NCBI RefSeq assembly: GCF_900100435.1
Contig: NZ_FNEX01000006.1
Coordinates: forward strand, 124,001 to 188,000
DNA length: 64,000 nucleotides
Source: Pedobacter sp. ok626
GTDB lineage: Bacteria; Bacteroidota; Bacteroidia; Sphingobacteriales; Sphingobacteriaceae
Direction of reading: 5' to 3'
A model generated the notes under the pieces. The model did no database searches. It worked only from the letters and a program-made list of their open reading frames with translations, and was not told the DNA's origin. This document shows positions 52,341 through 62,834 of the stretch, one piece after another (positions within the stretch are counted from its first letter, which is position 1; the number at the start of each line of letters is the position of its first letter). Made by a program: the position numbers and the translations under genes.

Positions 52341-55300
52341 ATGAAAAGATTTTTACAGGTATTTTTTGTGTTGCTGCATTTTGTAGGCATTTCTTTTTCA
52401 CAGCAACAAAGTCGTACAATCTCGGGTAAAGTAATGAGTCAGGCAGAAGATGAACTGTTGCCAGGTGTGTCAGTTGCCGTTAAGGGACAGACCACTGCGG
52501 TAAGTACCGATATAAACGGCGCATTTAAATTAACAGCGAAAGCTGGCGGAGAAATTACTCTGGTATTTAAATATCTGGGGTATAAAACAAGGGAAGTAAG
52601 AATTGTGGACGAAAAGGAACTGACTGTGAGACTTCAGCCGGAAGCCTATATGTTAAACGAGGTAGTTACCATAGGTTATAAAACACTGCAACGTAAGGAT
52701 ATTACCGGTGCGGTAGCTTCTGTTAATGCAGGACAGATGAAAGATATACCCGTCAATTCAGCAGCTGAGGCCCTTGCAGGTCGACTGGCAGGTGTCCAGA
52801 TTACGGCAAATGAAGGAATGCCTGGTGCTGATGTAAGGGTATTGGTAAGGGGAGGAGGATCTATTACCCAAAATAATTCACCTTTATATGTGGTCGATGG
52901 AGTTCAGGTAGAGGATGGATTATCCAATATTTCGCCCACAGATATTGAATCCGTAGAAGTACTTAAAGATGCTTCAGAAACAGCCATTTATGGTGCGAGG
53001 GGAGCCAATGGTGTAGTGGTCATCACCACAAAAGGAGGTAAAGAAGCAAAAACAAGAGTCAGCTACGATGGTTTTCTGGGCCTGGCCCAACTGCAAAACA
53101 AACTGGAAGTGATGAGCCCTTATGATTTTGTATTGCGACAATATGAAAGATCGAGAGGCTTAACAAATACTGAAGCCGCTTTTGAACAAACATACGGTAG
53201 TTTCGCCAATATTGCGGATTACAAAAATACAGCACCAATCGACTGGCAGGAAAAAACATTTGGCCGAGATGCGGTATCACAAACACATACAGTCGCCATT
53301 ACAGGCGGTGGTAAAGCAACCACTTTTAACGTTAGCTATACCAATAATTCACAGGAAGGCATTATGGTCAACTCTAAATTTAACAGGCAACTCTTCAATT
53401 TAAAGTTGGATCACAGGGCAAGCGATAAACTTCGGACAGGTTTTGGTGTGCGATATAATAATCAGAAGATCAATGGCTCAGGTGTGTCTACCAGCGAGGC
53501 AACTGCAACCTATAGTTTGCTTCGCCATACCATTAAATACAAACCCTTAAATACCAAAGGTATGAGCGACGATGTAATTGACGAGGATTACTTCAACGAT
53601 ACCAATACTGGAAATGGATTAGGGGTGTTAAATCCTATTCAGCTAAGCGATGCGCAGTACAGGAGCAGGCCATCTGATAACCTGAATATCAATGGATATC
53701 TCAATTATACGTTTACCAAAGGCCTTTCTTTCAGATCCACTGCCGGGGTTAATTTCAACAATACCACCATCAACGCGTTCGATGATTATTTCACATCCAA
53801 TGCCAGAACAAATGGAAGTAGCCTGCCTATTGTAAACATCAATAACACCAAACGTTTTAGCCTCAACAATTCCAATGTATTTACCTATACGTATAAAAAA
53901 GGGGTAAATAACTTTAGCGCCTTGCTGGGGCAAGAGATTTACAATCTGAAAGATGAAATTAAGCTTGATCAATTGAAAATGTTTCCTTTGGGCATTACTC
54001 CCGAAAAGGCGCTTGGACAGCTTAGCCTCGGACAGAGTTCTCCGCTGTTTCCAGCTAATGTAATCAACGAGAGCCGCTTGCTTTCCTTCTTTACAGGTTT
54101 AAACTATTCCTTTAATGATAAATACCTGGCTAAGTTTACTTTCAGAACTGATGCTTCTTCAAAGTTTGCTGCCGATAAAAGATGGGGCTATTTCCCTTCA
54201 GGATCCATAGGTTGGAGAATCTCAAAAGAAGATTTTATGAAAGATGTTTCCTTTATTTCTGATCTGAAACTACGTGCCAGTTATGGAGCTTCAGGGAATA
54301 ACAGGATCGGTGATTTCTTGTATCTGACAACCTTTTCTACCAATGCCAAATATGCCTTGAATGAAGTGGTGAGTCCAGGCTATAGTTCTTCCAGTCTGGC
54401 CAATAAAAATCTGAAATGGGAGACTACTGTAACGCAAAATATAGGGTTGGATATTGCCTTGTGGGACAATCGCTTGCAGCTGAACATTGATGCGTATCAA
54501 AATAAGGTTAAAGATCTTTTACTGGATGTGCGCATACCTTCCATATCAGGCTATGTTACCCAGCTCCAAAATGTTGGACAAACCTCAAACAAGGGGTTGG
54601 AGTTTCAGCTGAATGCGATACCAATACAACAGAAAAATTTCTCATGGACAACTAATTTTAACATTGCCTTTAACAGGAATAAAATTGATAAGTTATCCAC
54701 TGCTTCCAGCTATCTGCCATCACCAGCTGTATCCTTTGTTTCTGGGCAGCCAGCAGATTATATTGTACAGGTGGGTAAACCTGTTGGTTCCATGTATGGC
54801 TATGTATCGGATGGGTTCTATAGTGTTAACGATTTTAATTATGATCCAGCTACGCAAATCTATACACTTAAACCTGGTGTAGCCGATGTATCTGGGGTGC
54901 TTGGAACAGCCCAGCCCGGTTGGATGAAATTGAAAGATCGTGATGGCAATAATGTTATCAATGAGAGCGATAAGGATATTATTGGGGATGCCACACCTAA
55001 ATTTTCGGGAGGTTTTAACCAACAGTTTACCTATAAAAACTTCGATCTGAGCATGTTTGTAAACTTTGTGGTGGGCAACGACATTTACAATGCCAATAAA
55101 ATTGAGTTTACAAATAGCTATACACCCAATACCAATATGCTGGCCGTAATGAAAGACCGCTGGAAAACCATTGATGCCAGTGGTAACCTGGTTCAAAAAG
55201 TTACTGTAGTAGGTGGTGCTGCCCAGGTTACGGGTATTCCGCCAGATCAGCTTGCCGCTTTGAACAAGGACGCAAAAATATGGCAGCCGATTACCGGTAC

Positions 55301-55583
55301 AGGGGCTTTTTATCCAACTTCCTGGGCGGTTGAAGATGGTTCGTTTTTAAGGCTCAACAACATTACACTGGGCTATACTTTTCCTGTAAAATTAATTAGC
55401 AAGGCAAAAATCAACAGGTTAAGGGTATACGCTACAGCCAATAATGTGGCCGTAATCACAGGCTATTCAGGCTTTGATCCTGAAGTCAATGTGAGGAGCT
55501 CAAACCCGGTGACGCCGGGAGTTGATTACTCTGCCTACCCGCGTAGCCGCACGTATATATTTGGTATCAACCTTTCCCTTTAA
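52341..55583 (+). CDS. SusC/RagA family TonB-linked outer membrane protein
   Basis: 1080 residues. A signal peptide (1-20) ends at GISFS. The carboxypeptidase-like regulatory domain (about 25-110; RTISGKVMSQAEDELLPGVSV) is followed by the TonB plug with the SusC blocks GYKTLQRKDITGAV, ALAGRLAGVQI, LYVVDGVQV and YGARGANGVVVITTKGG, then a barrel ending in FGINLSL. It imports oligosaccharides together with the SusD partner encoded 17 bp downstream. With CE12 and PL1 genes next to it, pectin or rhamnogalacturonan fragments are the likely cargo. Confidence 0.95.
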   Translation: MKRFLQVFFVLLHFVGISFSQQQSRTISGKVMSQAEDELLPGVSVAVKGQTTAVSTDINGAFKLTAKAGGEITLVFKYLGYKTREVRIVDEKELTVRLQPEAYMLNEVVTIGYKTLQRKDITGAVASVNAGQMKDIPVNSAAEALAGRLAGVQITANEGMPGADVRVLVRGGGSITQNNSPLYVVDGVQVEDGLSNISPTDIESVEVLKDASETAIYGARGANGVVVITTKGGKEAKTRVSYDGFLGLAQLQNKLEVMSPYDFVLRQYERSRGLTNTEAAFEQTYGSFANIADYKNTAPIDWQEKTFGRDAVSQTHTVAITGGGKATTFNVSYTNNSQEGIMVNSKFNRQLFNLKLDHRASDKLRTGFGVRYNNQKINGSGVSTSEATATYSLLRHTIKYKPLNTKGMSDDVIDEDYFNDTNTGNGLGVLNPIQLSDAQYRSRPSDNLNINGYLNYTFTKGLSFRSTAGVNFNNTTINAFDDYFTSNARTNGSSLPIVNINNTKRFSLNNSNVFTYTYKKGVNNFSALLGQEIYNLKDEIKLDQLKMFPLGITPEKALGQLSLGQSSPLFPANVINESRLLSFFTGLNYSFNDKYLAKFTFRTDASSKFAADKRWGYFPSGSIGWRISKEDFMKDVSFISDLKLRASYGASGNNRIGDFLYLTTFSTNAKYALNEVVSPGYSSSSLANKNLKWETTVTQNIGLDIALWDNRLQLNIDAYQNKVKDLLLDVRIPSISGYVTQLQNVGQTSNKGLEFQLNAIPIQQKNFSWTTNFNIAFNRNKIDKLSTASSYLPSPAVSFVSGQPADYIVQVGKPVGSMYGYVSDGFYSVNDFNYDPATQIYTLKPGVADVSGVLGTAQPGWMKLKDRDGNNVINESDKDIIGDATPKFSGGFNQQFTYKNFDLSMFVNFVVGNDIYNANKIEFTNSYTPNTNMLAVMKDRWKTIDASGNLVQKVTVVGGAAQVTGIPPDQLAALNKDAKIWQPITGTGAFYPTSWAVEDGSFLRLNNITLGYTFPVKLISKAKINRLRVYATANNVAVITGYSGFDPEVNVRSSNPVTPGVDYSAYPRSRTYIFGINLSL

Positions 55584-55600
55584 CCATAAAAGCTCAAAAG

Positions 55601-57370
55601 ATGAAAGTAAAAATATTTTTCCCAATAGCCATGGCGCTTGTAAGTATGCTTGGCCTGAGTTCATGTAAAAAATACCTGGACGTATCACCACAATCGGCTT
55701 TTGACGAACAGTTTGTGTTCAGCAATGTGGCCAATACCACAAGTGCATTAATGGGTGTTTATGAACAGTTAACCGGCGATAACGGTTATGGTGGTCGCCT
55801 GAGTATGATGTACCCTTACGACACCGACGAGTTTATTGGAGTTACCAATGCTTCGGCACCCGACAACAATTCACGTGATTTATCCAGGTACAACCTGCAA
55901 GCTACGAACGGGCAGCTCACCTTGCCTTTTCAGCAGTTGTATACGGGAATAGAAAGGGCAAATATCTGCATCAAGAACATCCCGGCAATGGCGATGTACA
56001 ACAATGGTTCTGAGACGGAAAAGCAACAGTTGAGACGTTTGTATGGCGAAGCACTGACTTTGCGTGCCCAGTTTTACCTGGAGCTGATCAGGAACTGGGG
56101 CGATCTTCCGGCTATATTTGAACCAGCAATTGATCAGTCAGATCTTTATCTGCCAAAAACGGACCGTGACCTGATTTATGACAGAATAATCGAGGACCTT
56201 AAGCTTGCTGGCGAGCTGGTTCCCTGGCGTAATGATGCCGGAGTGGGGATTGATGAACGTATTACCAAAGGGGCTGTTAAAGGATTAAGGGCTCGGATTG
56301 CGCTATATAGAGGAGGATATTCCCTTAGAAGTGCCTCCGAGCAAATGGAACGTAAACCAGACTATCTCAGTTTCTATAAAATAGCGAGGGATGAATGCGC
56401 AGAAATTATGCAACATCGCGACAAACATAATCTGAACCCAACATTTCAGGATGTATTTAAAAACTACATCGATGCTTTTAAAATTGAGCCCAATGGCGAA
56501 GTTATGTTTGAAGTGGCGATGGGGAAGGACATCAGCGGAAGGATAGGCTATTATGACGGACCACGTTTTTATGCTTCTTCTGGTACAGCACAGCTGGGTA
56601 ACAGTTCTGTACGGGCGGTTCCGGTTTATTTTTATTCCTTTAATGCATTAGATACCAGGAGAGATGTTACCCTGGCACCTTACTACAACAATGCGGATAA
56701 AACCAAAGCTGTACAAACGATGGTGAATATGGTTAGCGGGAAATTCAGGGCCGATTGGTGGAACCCGGCACCTACATCTGCCAGTCAGCAAACCGGGATC
56801 AACTGGCCGATCCTGCGTTTTTCGGATGTCCTGTTAATGTTTGCCGAAGCCGAGAACGAACTGAACAGCGGACCAACGGCTGCAGCGAAATCTGCCTATG
56901 AGGAAGTTAGGAAACGGGGTTTTAAGGGTAATGAAACTGCCATAGGCACAACCCCTTCAGGCAAAGACGATTTCTTTAACGCGATTGTGGATGAACGCTA
57001 TTTTGAATTTGGAGGAGAGGGGATCCGTAAGTATGATCTCATACGCTGGAATCTGCTGGCCTCGAAGATTGCCGAAACGAGAAGCAATTACACCAAAATG
57101 TTGAATAAAGTAGCCCCTTACAATAATCTTCCCCAGAGCATGTATTATAAATCGGCTTCAACAGAAGTGATCTTTAGCAATTCCCTTTATTCCCCAGCAC
57201 CTGCAGCAACTCCAGTAGGTTACACGAAGGTGGCTTGGGTAAGTTCGATCACAGCTGTCTGGATTACTAATTTTGCACAGTATTTTAAACCCAATCATAG
57301 CGAGCTGTTCCCATTGCCCCAATCAGTAGTAGAGTCAAATCCAAAGCTGAAACAAGACTATGGATACTAA
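55601..57370 (+). CDS. SusD/RagB family outer membrane lipoprotein
   Basis: 589 residues. The lipoprotein signal ends in the lipobox LSSC (Cys22), followed by KKYLDVSPQSAFDEQF, the normal SusD start. TPR-like helices (YGEALTLRAQFYLELIRNWGDLP) and the C-terminal LRFSDVLLMFAEAENEL and RYFEFGGEGIRKYDLIRWN blocks are diagnostic. It binds glycans at the cell surface and forms the lid of the SusC channel. It overlaps the pectate lyase gene by 11 bp, so the three genes are one operon. Confidence 0.95.
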   Translation: MKVKIFFPIAMALVSMLGLSSCKKYLDVSPQSAFDEQFVFSNVANTTSALMGVYEQLTGDNGYGGRLSMMYPYDTDEFIGVTNASAPDNNSRDLSRYNLQATNGQLTLPFQQLYTGIERANICIKNIPAMAMYNNGSETEKQQLRRLYGEALTLRAQFYLELIRNWGDLPAIFEPAIDQSDLYLPKTDRDLIYDRIIEDLKLAGELVPWRNDAGVGIDERITKGAVKGLRARIALYRGGYSLRSASEQMERKPDYLSFYKIARDECAEIMQHRDKHNLNPTFQDVFKNYIDAFKIEPNGEVMFEVAMGKDISGRIGYYDGPRFYASSGTAQLGNSSVRAVPVYFYSFNALDTRRDVTLAPYYNNADKTKAVQTMVNMVSGKFRADWWNPAPTSASQQTGINWPILRFSDVLLMFAEAENELNSGPTAAAKSAYEEVRKRGFKGNETAIGTTPSGKDDFFNAIVDERYFEFGGEGIRKYDLIRWNLLASKIAETRSNYTKMLNKVAPYNNLPQSMYYKSASTEVIFSNSLYSPAPAATPVGYTKVAWVSSITAVWITNFAQYFKPNHSELFPLPQSVVESNPKLKQDYGY

Positions 57371-60300
57371 AGTTATGCGCGGCCTTATTGTTTTCCTGCT
57401 CTTTTGGACAGCTGCGGGAAGACTCAATGCCCAAACGGCTGCATCGGCAACCTGGGCATTAACAGCAAACCAAAACGCAACTGTGACGGGAAACATTACA
57501 GCAACAGCCCAACAGCTTTCGGGCCTATCCGTTCAAGACTACATCAGTGGAGGTCAACGAAGTCTTCCTCCAGGAAATAACTGGCCTGCCCAGACTATGC
57601 CAGACAGTACTCGATTTATGCAGTTCGTATTGAGTCCAACAAACGGCAATGATTTAAATGTCAAGTCTGTAGCGCTAATGATCAGTTTTTACGGTTCGGG
57701 GGCAGGACGTGTAAACCTGGCCTGGTCTACCGATAGCGTTCATTTTACAAATCTGACCTCAAATTTTTCCCTCTTATCCGGTACAACACCCATCGCATAC
57801 ACTTTTGGCGGACAGAACATTACTGTCCCCAGCGGTAAAAAAATGTATTTCAGGATTTCACCATGGACAGCCAGTGCGATAAGTAGCAAATACCTGCTCA
57901 TAAAGAATCTGGTCATTACCGGAACAACAAACGTTTCCCCGGTAGCAGGCTGGACCTTAACCGCAAACCAAACTGCTACGGTAACCGGTCAAGTTTCCGC
58001 AACTGCGCAAGCACTATCCGGACTTAAGTTGAATAATTATATTTCCGGCAACGGGGGCCAACGTATTTTACCTCTGGATGGGAACTGGCCTGCAAATACT
58101 GGCCCTGATAGTAACAGGTACGTTCAATATACTGTAACACCTACAGTAGGATATAATTTTGTCGTAAACCAGGTTAAAATCCCACTGAGTTTTAATTCCT
58201 CGGCTTCTGCCCATGCTCGTATCTGTTGGTCGACAGATGGTATAACTTTTACAGATTTAAATTCTGATGTAGCCCTTGCATCGGGTTCAATACCCTCGCT
58301 AGTTACATTTGCAAACCTCAATATTCCAGTTTCAGACAACCGGACTTTTTTCCTCAGGGTTTATCCCTGGACAACCAGCGCATTCAGTGATGGCCGTTAC
58401 CTGGTCTCAAAAGATGTTTCGCTTAATGGCTTTACTGAAGTTTGGTCGCAACTGGCTTTTCCCGGGGCAGAGGGGGGAGGCCGTTATGCTAAAGGCGGAA
58501 GGGGTGGCGAGGTATACTATGTAACCAACCTTAAAGATAGCCTTGCTGGGAGTTTACGTGATGCGGTATCTCAGCCAAATAGGACCGTAATCTTCAAAGT
58601 ATCCGGTACGATTAACTTAAGAAGCGTCATTTCCATTACTAAGGATAACATTACCATTGCGGGACAAACTGCACCAGGTAATGGCATTTGCTTAAAGAAT
58701 TATGGTTTGGGCATAAGGGCAAACAATATTATTGTGAGACACATTCGTTCCCGGCCCGGAGATGTAATTACCGTTCCCGGTGATTCTTCAAAAGTAGTAG
58801 ATGCCATGTATAACAATTATGGAGAACCCATTACTCAGCCTTTTAAGAACATCATTGTCGACCACTGTTCGATGAGCTGGTCTACCGACGAAGTAGGTTC
58901 TTTCTATGCCATTTCAAACTTTACCTTGCAATGGAGTATGTTGAGCGAAAGTCTTTATCAGTCAATCCATACTAAGGGTACGCCACATGGCTACGGAGGA
59001 ATTTGGGGCGGTCAAAATGCCTCTTTTCACCATAATCTCCTCGCTAGTAATTCCAACCGAAATCCCCGCTTTTCAGGTAGCACAACCAGTTTACAACCTG
59101 AATTGGAATATGCAGACTTCAGGAACAATGTTGTTTACAATTGGGTAGGTTCTCCATACGGAGGTGCTGGGGGGCATTATAACATGGTTAATAATTACCA
59201 TAAAGCTGGTCCTGCAACCACAGGCGCAGCTTCAAGTTCTGCTTCAAATCGGAAAAACCGGATTTTACTATATACGAGTTACAGTACCACTTTAGCTGGA
59301 GATACTGTATTTGGAGGAAAATTCTATTTGAATGGAAATTACGTACACGGTTTTCCCGATGTTACAGCCGATAACTGGACTAAGGGGGTACAGCTAGACG
59401 GATATTACAACGCTGCGGCAATGAAAGCAGCAGGGAAGGCATTGATACCATTTCCGTACGCCCCCGTTGTAACGCAGACTGCAGAGGATGCTTTTGATGC
59501 GGTGATGAATGGCGCCGGTGCCATTTTACCGCGAAGGGATACTGTGGACAGGCGGATCATTAAAGAAACACTTACAGGTACCGCTACTTATGAAGACGCC
59601 AGTTATGTTGCTTCCGGAATGCTTCATCCATCTGGGATCATTGATAGCCAGACCACTGTTGGCGGATGGCCGGTATTAGCTAGTACAGACTATCCTATGG
59701 ATACGGATAATGATGGCTTGCCCAACTGGTGGGAAAAGATGATTCAGAATTCTGCAACAGATTCGACAGGTGTAGATAAAAATACTTATGGAACCGATGG
59801 TTATACTATGCTCGAAAAATATCTGAATGGCATACCGTCGCCCGATCAGCAGGTTTCCTACTTGGGAATTGATGCTCAGAAGGGCGGGCTGGATACCGTT
59901 AAGATCAATTTCAATATCGATTGGGCAAAAGATCAGTTCAGCCTGGGGTTATATAGATCAACCGATGGCAGTACATTCACGAAGATTTCCGCAGTTACCG
60001 CTTCAATCAATCAGACGGCTTACCTGATGAAAGATAATGCAGCACCTCAGCAGTTGGTATATTATAAAATCGGGAGCAAACATTTGGATGACACGGGAGA
60101 TATAGTTTACAGCAATACGGTAAGCATTGACAATAATCCTTTACTATTAGCGCGTAGTTTAAGCGTGGCTAAAATGTCGGATACTACCACCGGAATAAAA
60201 GAAAATAGAAAACTGAAGATGTATCCAAACCCTGTTTCGGGGATTTTAACGGTTAAACACGCTAAAATTAATCCATCTGCTGTGATAAATGTTTACAATA

Positions 60301-60446
60301 TAATGGGTGAAAGAGTGATGACCAGAGCTCCACAGATGGGCATGGAGCAAACGGAAATAGATGTTACTCATCTTCCACCGGGTTCTTATATCATTGAGTT
60401 CAATAATAGTAGTGCAAGACAGAATGGAATGTTTGTGAAAATGTAA
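57360..60446 (+). CDS. Pectate lyase (PL1 family) with duplicated N-terminal module and type IX sorting domain
   Basis: 1028 residues. The signal peptide (about 8-25) ends RLNAQ. Two N-terminal modules of about 160 residues (27-190 and 197-357) are each opened by W.LTANQ.ATVTG and contain GGQR.LP..GNWPA; these are probably carbohydrate-binding or spacer domains without a name. The PL1 parallel beta-helix follows (about 368-750; FPGAEGGGRYAKGGRGG, ITIAGQTAPGNGI, IIVDHCSMSWSTDE). A C-terminal type A sorting domain (KLKMYPNPVSG to the end) targets it through the type IX system. It cleaves pectate by beta-elimination outside the cell. Alternative ATG at 57375. Confidence 0.9.
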   Translation: MDTKVMRGLIVFLLFWTAAGRLNAQTAASATWALTANQNATVTGNITATAQQLSGLSVQDYISGGQRSLPPGNNWPAQTMPDSTRFMQFVLSPTNGNDLNVKSVALMISFYGSGAGRVNLAWSTDSVHFTNLTSNFSLLSGTTPIAYTFGGQNITVPSGKKMYFRISPWTASAISSKYLLIKNLVITGTTNVSPVAGWTLTANQTATVTGQVSATAQALSGLKLNNYISGNGGQRILPLDGNWPANTGPDSNRYVQYTVTPTVGYNFVVNQVKIPLSFNSSASAHARICWSTDGITFTDLNSDVALASGSIPSLVTFANLNIPVSDNRTFFLRVYPWTTSAFSDGRYLVSKDVSLNGFTEVWSQLAFPGAEGGGRYAKGGRGGEVYYVTNLKDSLAGSLRDAVSQPNRTVIFKVSGTINLRSVISITKDNITIAGQTAPGNGICLKNYGLGIRANNIIVRHIRSRPGDVITVPGDSSKVVDAMYNNYGEPITQPFKNIIVDHCSMSWSTDEVGSFYAISNFTLQWSMLSESLYQSIHTKGTPHGYGGIWGGQNASFHHNLLASNSNRNPRFSGSTTSLQPELEYADFRNNVVYNWVGSPYGGAGGHYNMVNNYHKAGPATTGAASSSASNRKNRILLYTSYSTTLAGDTVFGGKFYLNGNYVHGFPDVTADNWTKGVQLDGYYNAAAMKAAGKALIPFPYAPVVTQTAEDAFDAVMNGAGAILPRRDTVDRRIIKETLTGTATYEDASYVASGMLHPSGIIDSQTTVGGWPVLASTDYPMDTDNDGLPNWWEKMIQNSATDSTGVDKNTYGTDGYTMLEKYLNGIPSPDQQVSYLGIDAQKGGLDTVKINFNIDWAKDQFSLGLYRSTDGSTFTKISAVTASINQTAYLMKDNAAPQQLVYYKIGSKHLDDTGDIVYSNTVSIDNNPLLLARSLSVAKMSDTTTGIKENRKLKMYPNPVSGILTVKHAKINPSAVINVYNIMGERVMTRAPQMGMEQTEIDVTHLPPGSYIIEFNNSSARQNGMFVKM
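57438..58431 (+). repeat. Duplicated 160-residue module at the pectate lyase N-terminus
   Basis: Residues 27-190 and 197-357 share the order LTANQ.ATVTG, ATAQ.LSGL, YISG..GQR.LP, NWPA, then a strand region with STD(S/G). DNA identity is modest, so the duplication is old. Confidence 0.7.
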
Positions 60447-60460
60447 AGATATTACTTTTA

Positions 60461-60495
60461 AAAAAAAGGCTCTTCTTTATGAAGAGCCTTTTTTT
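60461..60495. terminator. Bidirectional intrinsic terminator
   Basis: 15-bp arms (60461-60475 and 60481-60495) with a TTTAT loop. The GC core AGGCTCTTC/GAAGAGCCT is flanked by A7/T7, giving a U-tract in both directions. It ends the pectin operon and the convergent nagB-like gene, whose stop lies in the right arm. Confidence 0.9.
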
Positions 60496-61231
60496 ATACT
60501 ACTGAAAGTAGTTCTGCGGAAGCTTTATCGAAATAAAACCTGCAATCGGGATGTAATTGTAAAATGCTTGAAGGGTATTTATTACTAACTGGTTGTTCTA
60601 AGCTATCCTTTACTGCCTGAGCTTTCCTGCGGTCGGGTACCGAGCAGATGATGTGTTTGGATTTTAGAATCTGCTGAACCGACATGCTAATGGCCTGGGT
60701 CGGAACATCGTCAATACTTTTAAACCAGCCTTCTCCAAATTGTTGTTTGCGGCACTGTTCATCCAGGTTTACCACCAGGTAAGGGATCTGGGTTTCAAAG
60801 TCTGCCGGTGGATCATTGAATGCAAGGTGCCCGTTTTCGCCAATGCCGACTAAGGCAACATCTATAGGGTTTTGTTGAATGATCTCACCCAGACGCTTGC
60901 ATTCTGCTTCTGGATTCATTTCTCCATTAACCAGATAAGCTGCCCTTAAAGGTGTAACTTTTTCAAGGAAGCGTTCTTTAAGGTATTTTCTGAAACTGGC
61001 AGGTGAAGATTCTGGTAAGCCGATGTATTCGTCCAGATGGAACATGGCCACCTTGCTCCAGTCAATGTCTTCTTTGATGAGCTGGTTTAAAGTCTCAAAT
61101 TGGCTTGCCCCTGTGGCAAGGATGATGTTTGCTTTGCCATTTTTGGCAATGGTTTCCCTGATCAGATCTGCAGCGGCCTTTCCGGCTGCGATTCCAAGTT
61201 CTTCAGGACTGTTTGTTACGCTTGTTTCCAT
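60494..61231 (-). CDS. nagB: Glucosamine-6-phosphate deaminase
   Basis: 245 residues, the short form of the family. Active-site blocks are [11 protein letters not shown] (phosphate loop), [10 protein letters not shown] (catalytic Asp) and [13 protein letters not shown] (His and Glu). It converts glucosamine 6-phosphate to fructose 6-phosphate and ammonia in the cytoplasm. The ATG at 61231 fits the family. It follows the GH109-like gene on the same strand by 88 bp, which places it in an amino-sugar catabolic group with the divergent NagP/FucP-type transporter. Confidence 0.92.
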   Translation of the reverse strand: METSVTNSPEELGIAAGKAAADLIRETIAKNGKANIILATGASQFETLNQLIKEDIDWSKVAMFHLDEYIGLPESSPASFRKYLKERFLEKVTPLRAAYLVNGEMNPEAECKRLGEIIQQNPIDVALVGIGENGHLAFNDPPADFETQIPYLVVNLDEQCRKQQFGEGWFKSIDDVPTQAISMSVQQILKSKHIICSVPDRRKAQAVKDSLEQPVSNKYPSSILQLHPDCRFYFDKASAELLSVV

Positions 61232-61319
61232 TTTATTGTATTCGTGTTTTCAATGATTTATTAGACAATAGATTTCCAATCTCCCTAAGGCAGCTCATTT
61301 ATTTATTCTGGTCTTGTTT

Positions 61320-62747
61320 CTAAATAACCCCGGTTGTACCGCCTTTTGAAAGGGAGATGTCAACAGGCAAATTCGTCTTCCATGATCCTCCTGTAAAATC
61401 AGGAACATCAATGGAATTGGAACGGTTATTTACAGACCACTCACTCAAGGGAAGTATAGAACTCCATAGTGCTGCATCATAAACATCCTGATCTAAGGGA
61501 AGTCCGTTTCTTAGACAGTCTATGGTACGCCAGTCCATCAAAAAGTCCATTCCACCATGTCCGCCCACGGCCTTAGCCATTTCACCGATCTTTTTAACAA
61601 GGTTAGGGGTATATCTCTCTTCCATCGCTTTAAATTCGATATCAGAAAGCCAGCCTTCATGACTCGTAGAAATGCGCGCCGGCAATGGATATTTCTGAGC
61701 AGTACCCTTTGTGCCGCTAATCAGGTGCAAACGAGAATATGGCCTTGGTGAAGTTACATCGTGTTGTATCATCATTGTGCGGCCAAGGTGTGTTTTGATA
61801 GTCGTGGTACTCATGTTACCTCTGAAGGCTTTGCCCACATAAGGCTTGTAAAATGGATCCTTAGCTGCAAGTTCCTTAGCCATTTCGCCCATCATGAAGT
61901 CATTAGAAGAAACCGATACCAGGTAATTCATCTGGTCACCACGGTTGATATTCATCACCTGACATATCGGACCAAGTCCGTGCGTGGGATATAAATTGCC
62001 CTTATGTTTAACATTTTCCTTCAGTCGCCACATATCGTAATATTTGGACTTTGAAAAATTTCCTTCCAGAAGGTCATGGATATAAGCACCTTCGCAATGG
62101 ATAATGTCTCCAAAAAATCCCTGCCTTGCCATGTTAAGCGTAAGCATCTCAAAAAAGTCATAGCAGCAATTTTCCAGCATCATGCAGTGCTTCTTTGTAC
62201 GCTCAGAAGTTTGTACCAGTTGCCAGCATTCTTCAAGCGAGGTAGCTGCAGGGACTTCAGTACATACATGCTTGCCATGGTTCATGGCATAAACGGCCAT
62301 TGGTGTATGAAGTTCCCAGGGAGTGGCTATATAGATGAGATCGATATCGTCGCGTTCACAGAGTTTTTTCCAGGCCTCTTCTTTATCCGTGTATACTACA
62401 GGTTTATGTGCAGTACGTTTTAAGTTCTGGATAGAGGCAGCCGCTTTTTCTGGACGTAAGTCACACAATGCATTAATACTTGTACCTGCAATCCTTGCCA
62501 TGCGTTTTACCGCCGCTGCGCCGCGGTTACCCAATCCTATAAAACCGATACGGACTGTATCTAGTTTAGGAGCGGCATAACCACTCATATTAAATTCCTG
62601 CTTATGTATCCTTTTGGCTAGTTTAAGAATATCATCCTCTTTTGAAGTCTCAGAAATGGAAGTATAGGCCGATAAAAGACCCGAAGAGGCCAGACCAAGA
62701 CCAGCCAGACCGCCAAGTTTTAAAAAATCTCTTCTATTGTTCTTCAT
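61320..62747 (-). CDS. Gfo/Idh/MocA oxidoreductase, GH109 alpha-N-acetylgalactosaminidase-like
   Basis: 475 residues. A twin-arginine signal is clear: NNRRDFLK at residues 3-10, then a hydrophobic stretch. The NAD-binding fold starts at IGFIGLGNRGAAAVKRM (about 67-83), and HVCTEVPAATSLEECW is the Gfo/Idh core. The block NLYPTHGLGPICQVMNINRGD and the WSSILPLSEWSV region resemble GH109 enzymes, which use NAD to cleave alpha-GalNAc. The Tat signal implies export of the folded NAD-loaded protein to the periplasm. Together with nagB and the NagP-like transporter it suggests release and use of an N-acetyl hexosamine. GH109 assignment is likely but not certain. Confidence 0.85.
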   Translation of the reverse strand: MKNNRRDFLKLGGLAGLGLASSGLLSAYTSISETSKEDDILKLAKRIHKQEFNMSGYAAPKLDTVRIGFIGLGNRGAAAVKRMARIAGTSINALCDLRPEKAAASIQNLKRTAHKPVVYTDKEEAWKKLCERDDIDLIYIATPWELHTPMAVYAMNHGKHVCTEVPAATSLEECWQLVQTSERTKKHCMMLENCCYDFFEMLTLNMARQGFFGDIIHCEGAYIHDLLEGNFSKSKYYDMWRLKENVKHKGNLYPTHGLGPICQVMNINRGDQMNYLVSVSSNDFMMGEMAKELAAKDPFYKPYVGKAFRGNMSTTTIKTHLGRTMMIQHDVTSPRPYSRLHLISGTKGTAQKYPLPARISTSHEGWLSDIEFKAMEERYTPNLVKKIGEMAKAVGGHGGMDFLMDWRTIDCLRNGLPLDQDVYDAALWSSILPLSEWSVNNRSNSIDVPDFTGGSWKTNLPVDISLSKGGTTGVI

Positions 62748-62834
62748 TAATTGCGATTAAAATGGTGATGAGTTTCTTCAAATCTATTAAATGACTTTTA
62801 AGAATAGGACTATAAAACCGAATAAAATAGCGAG

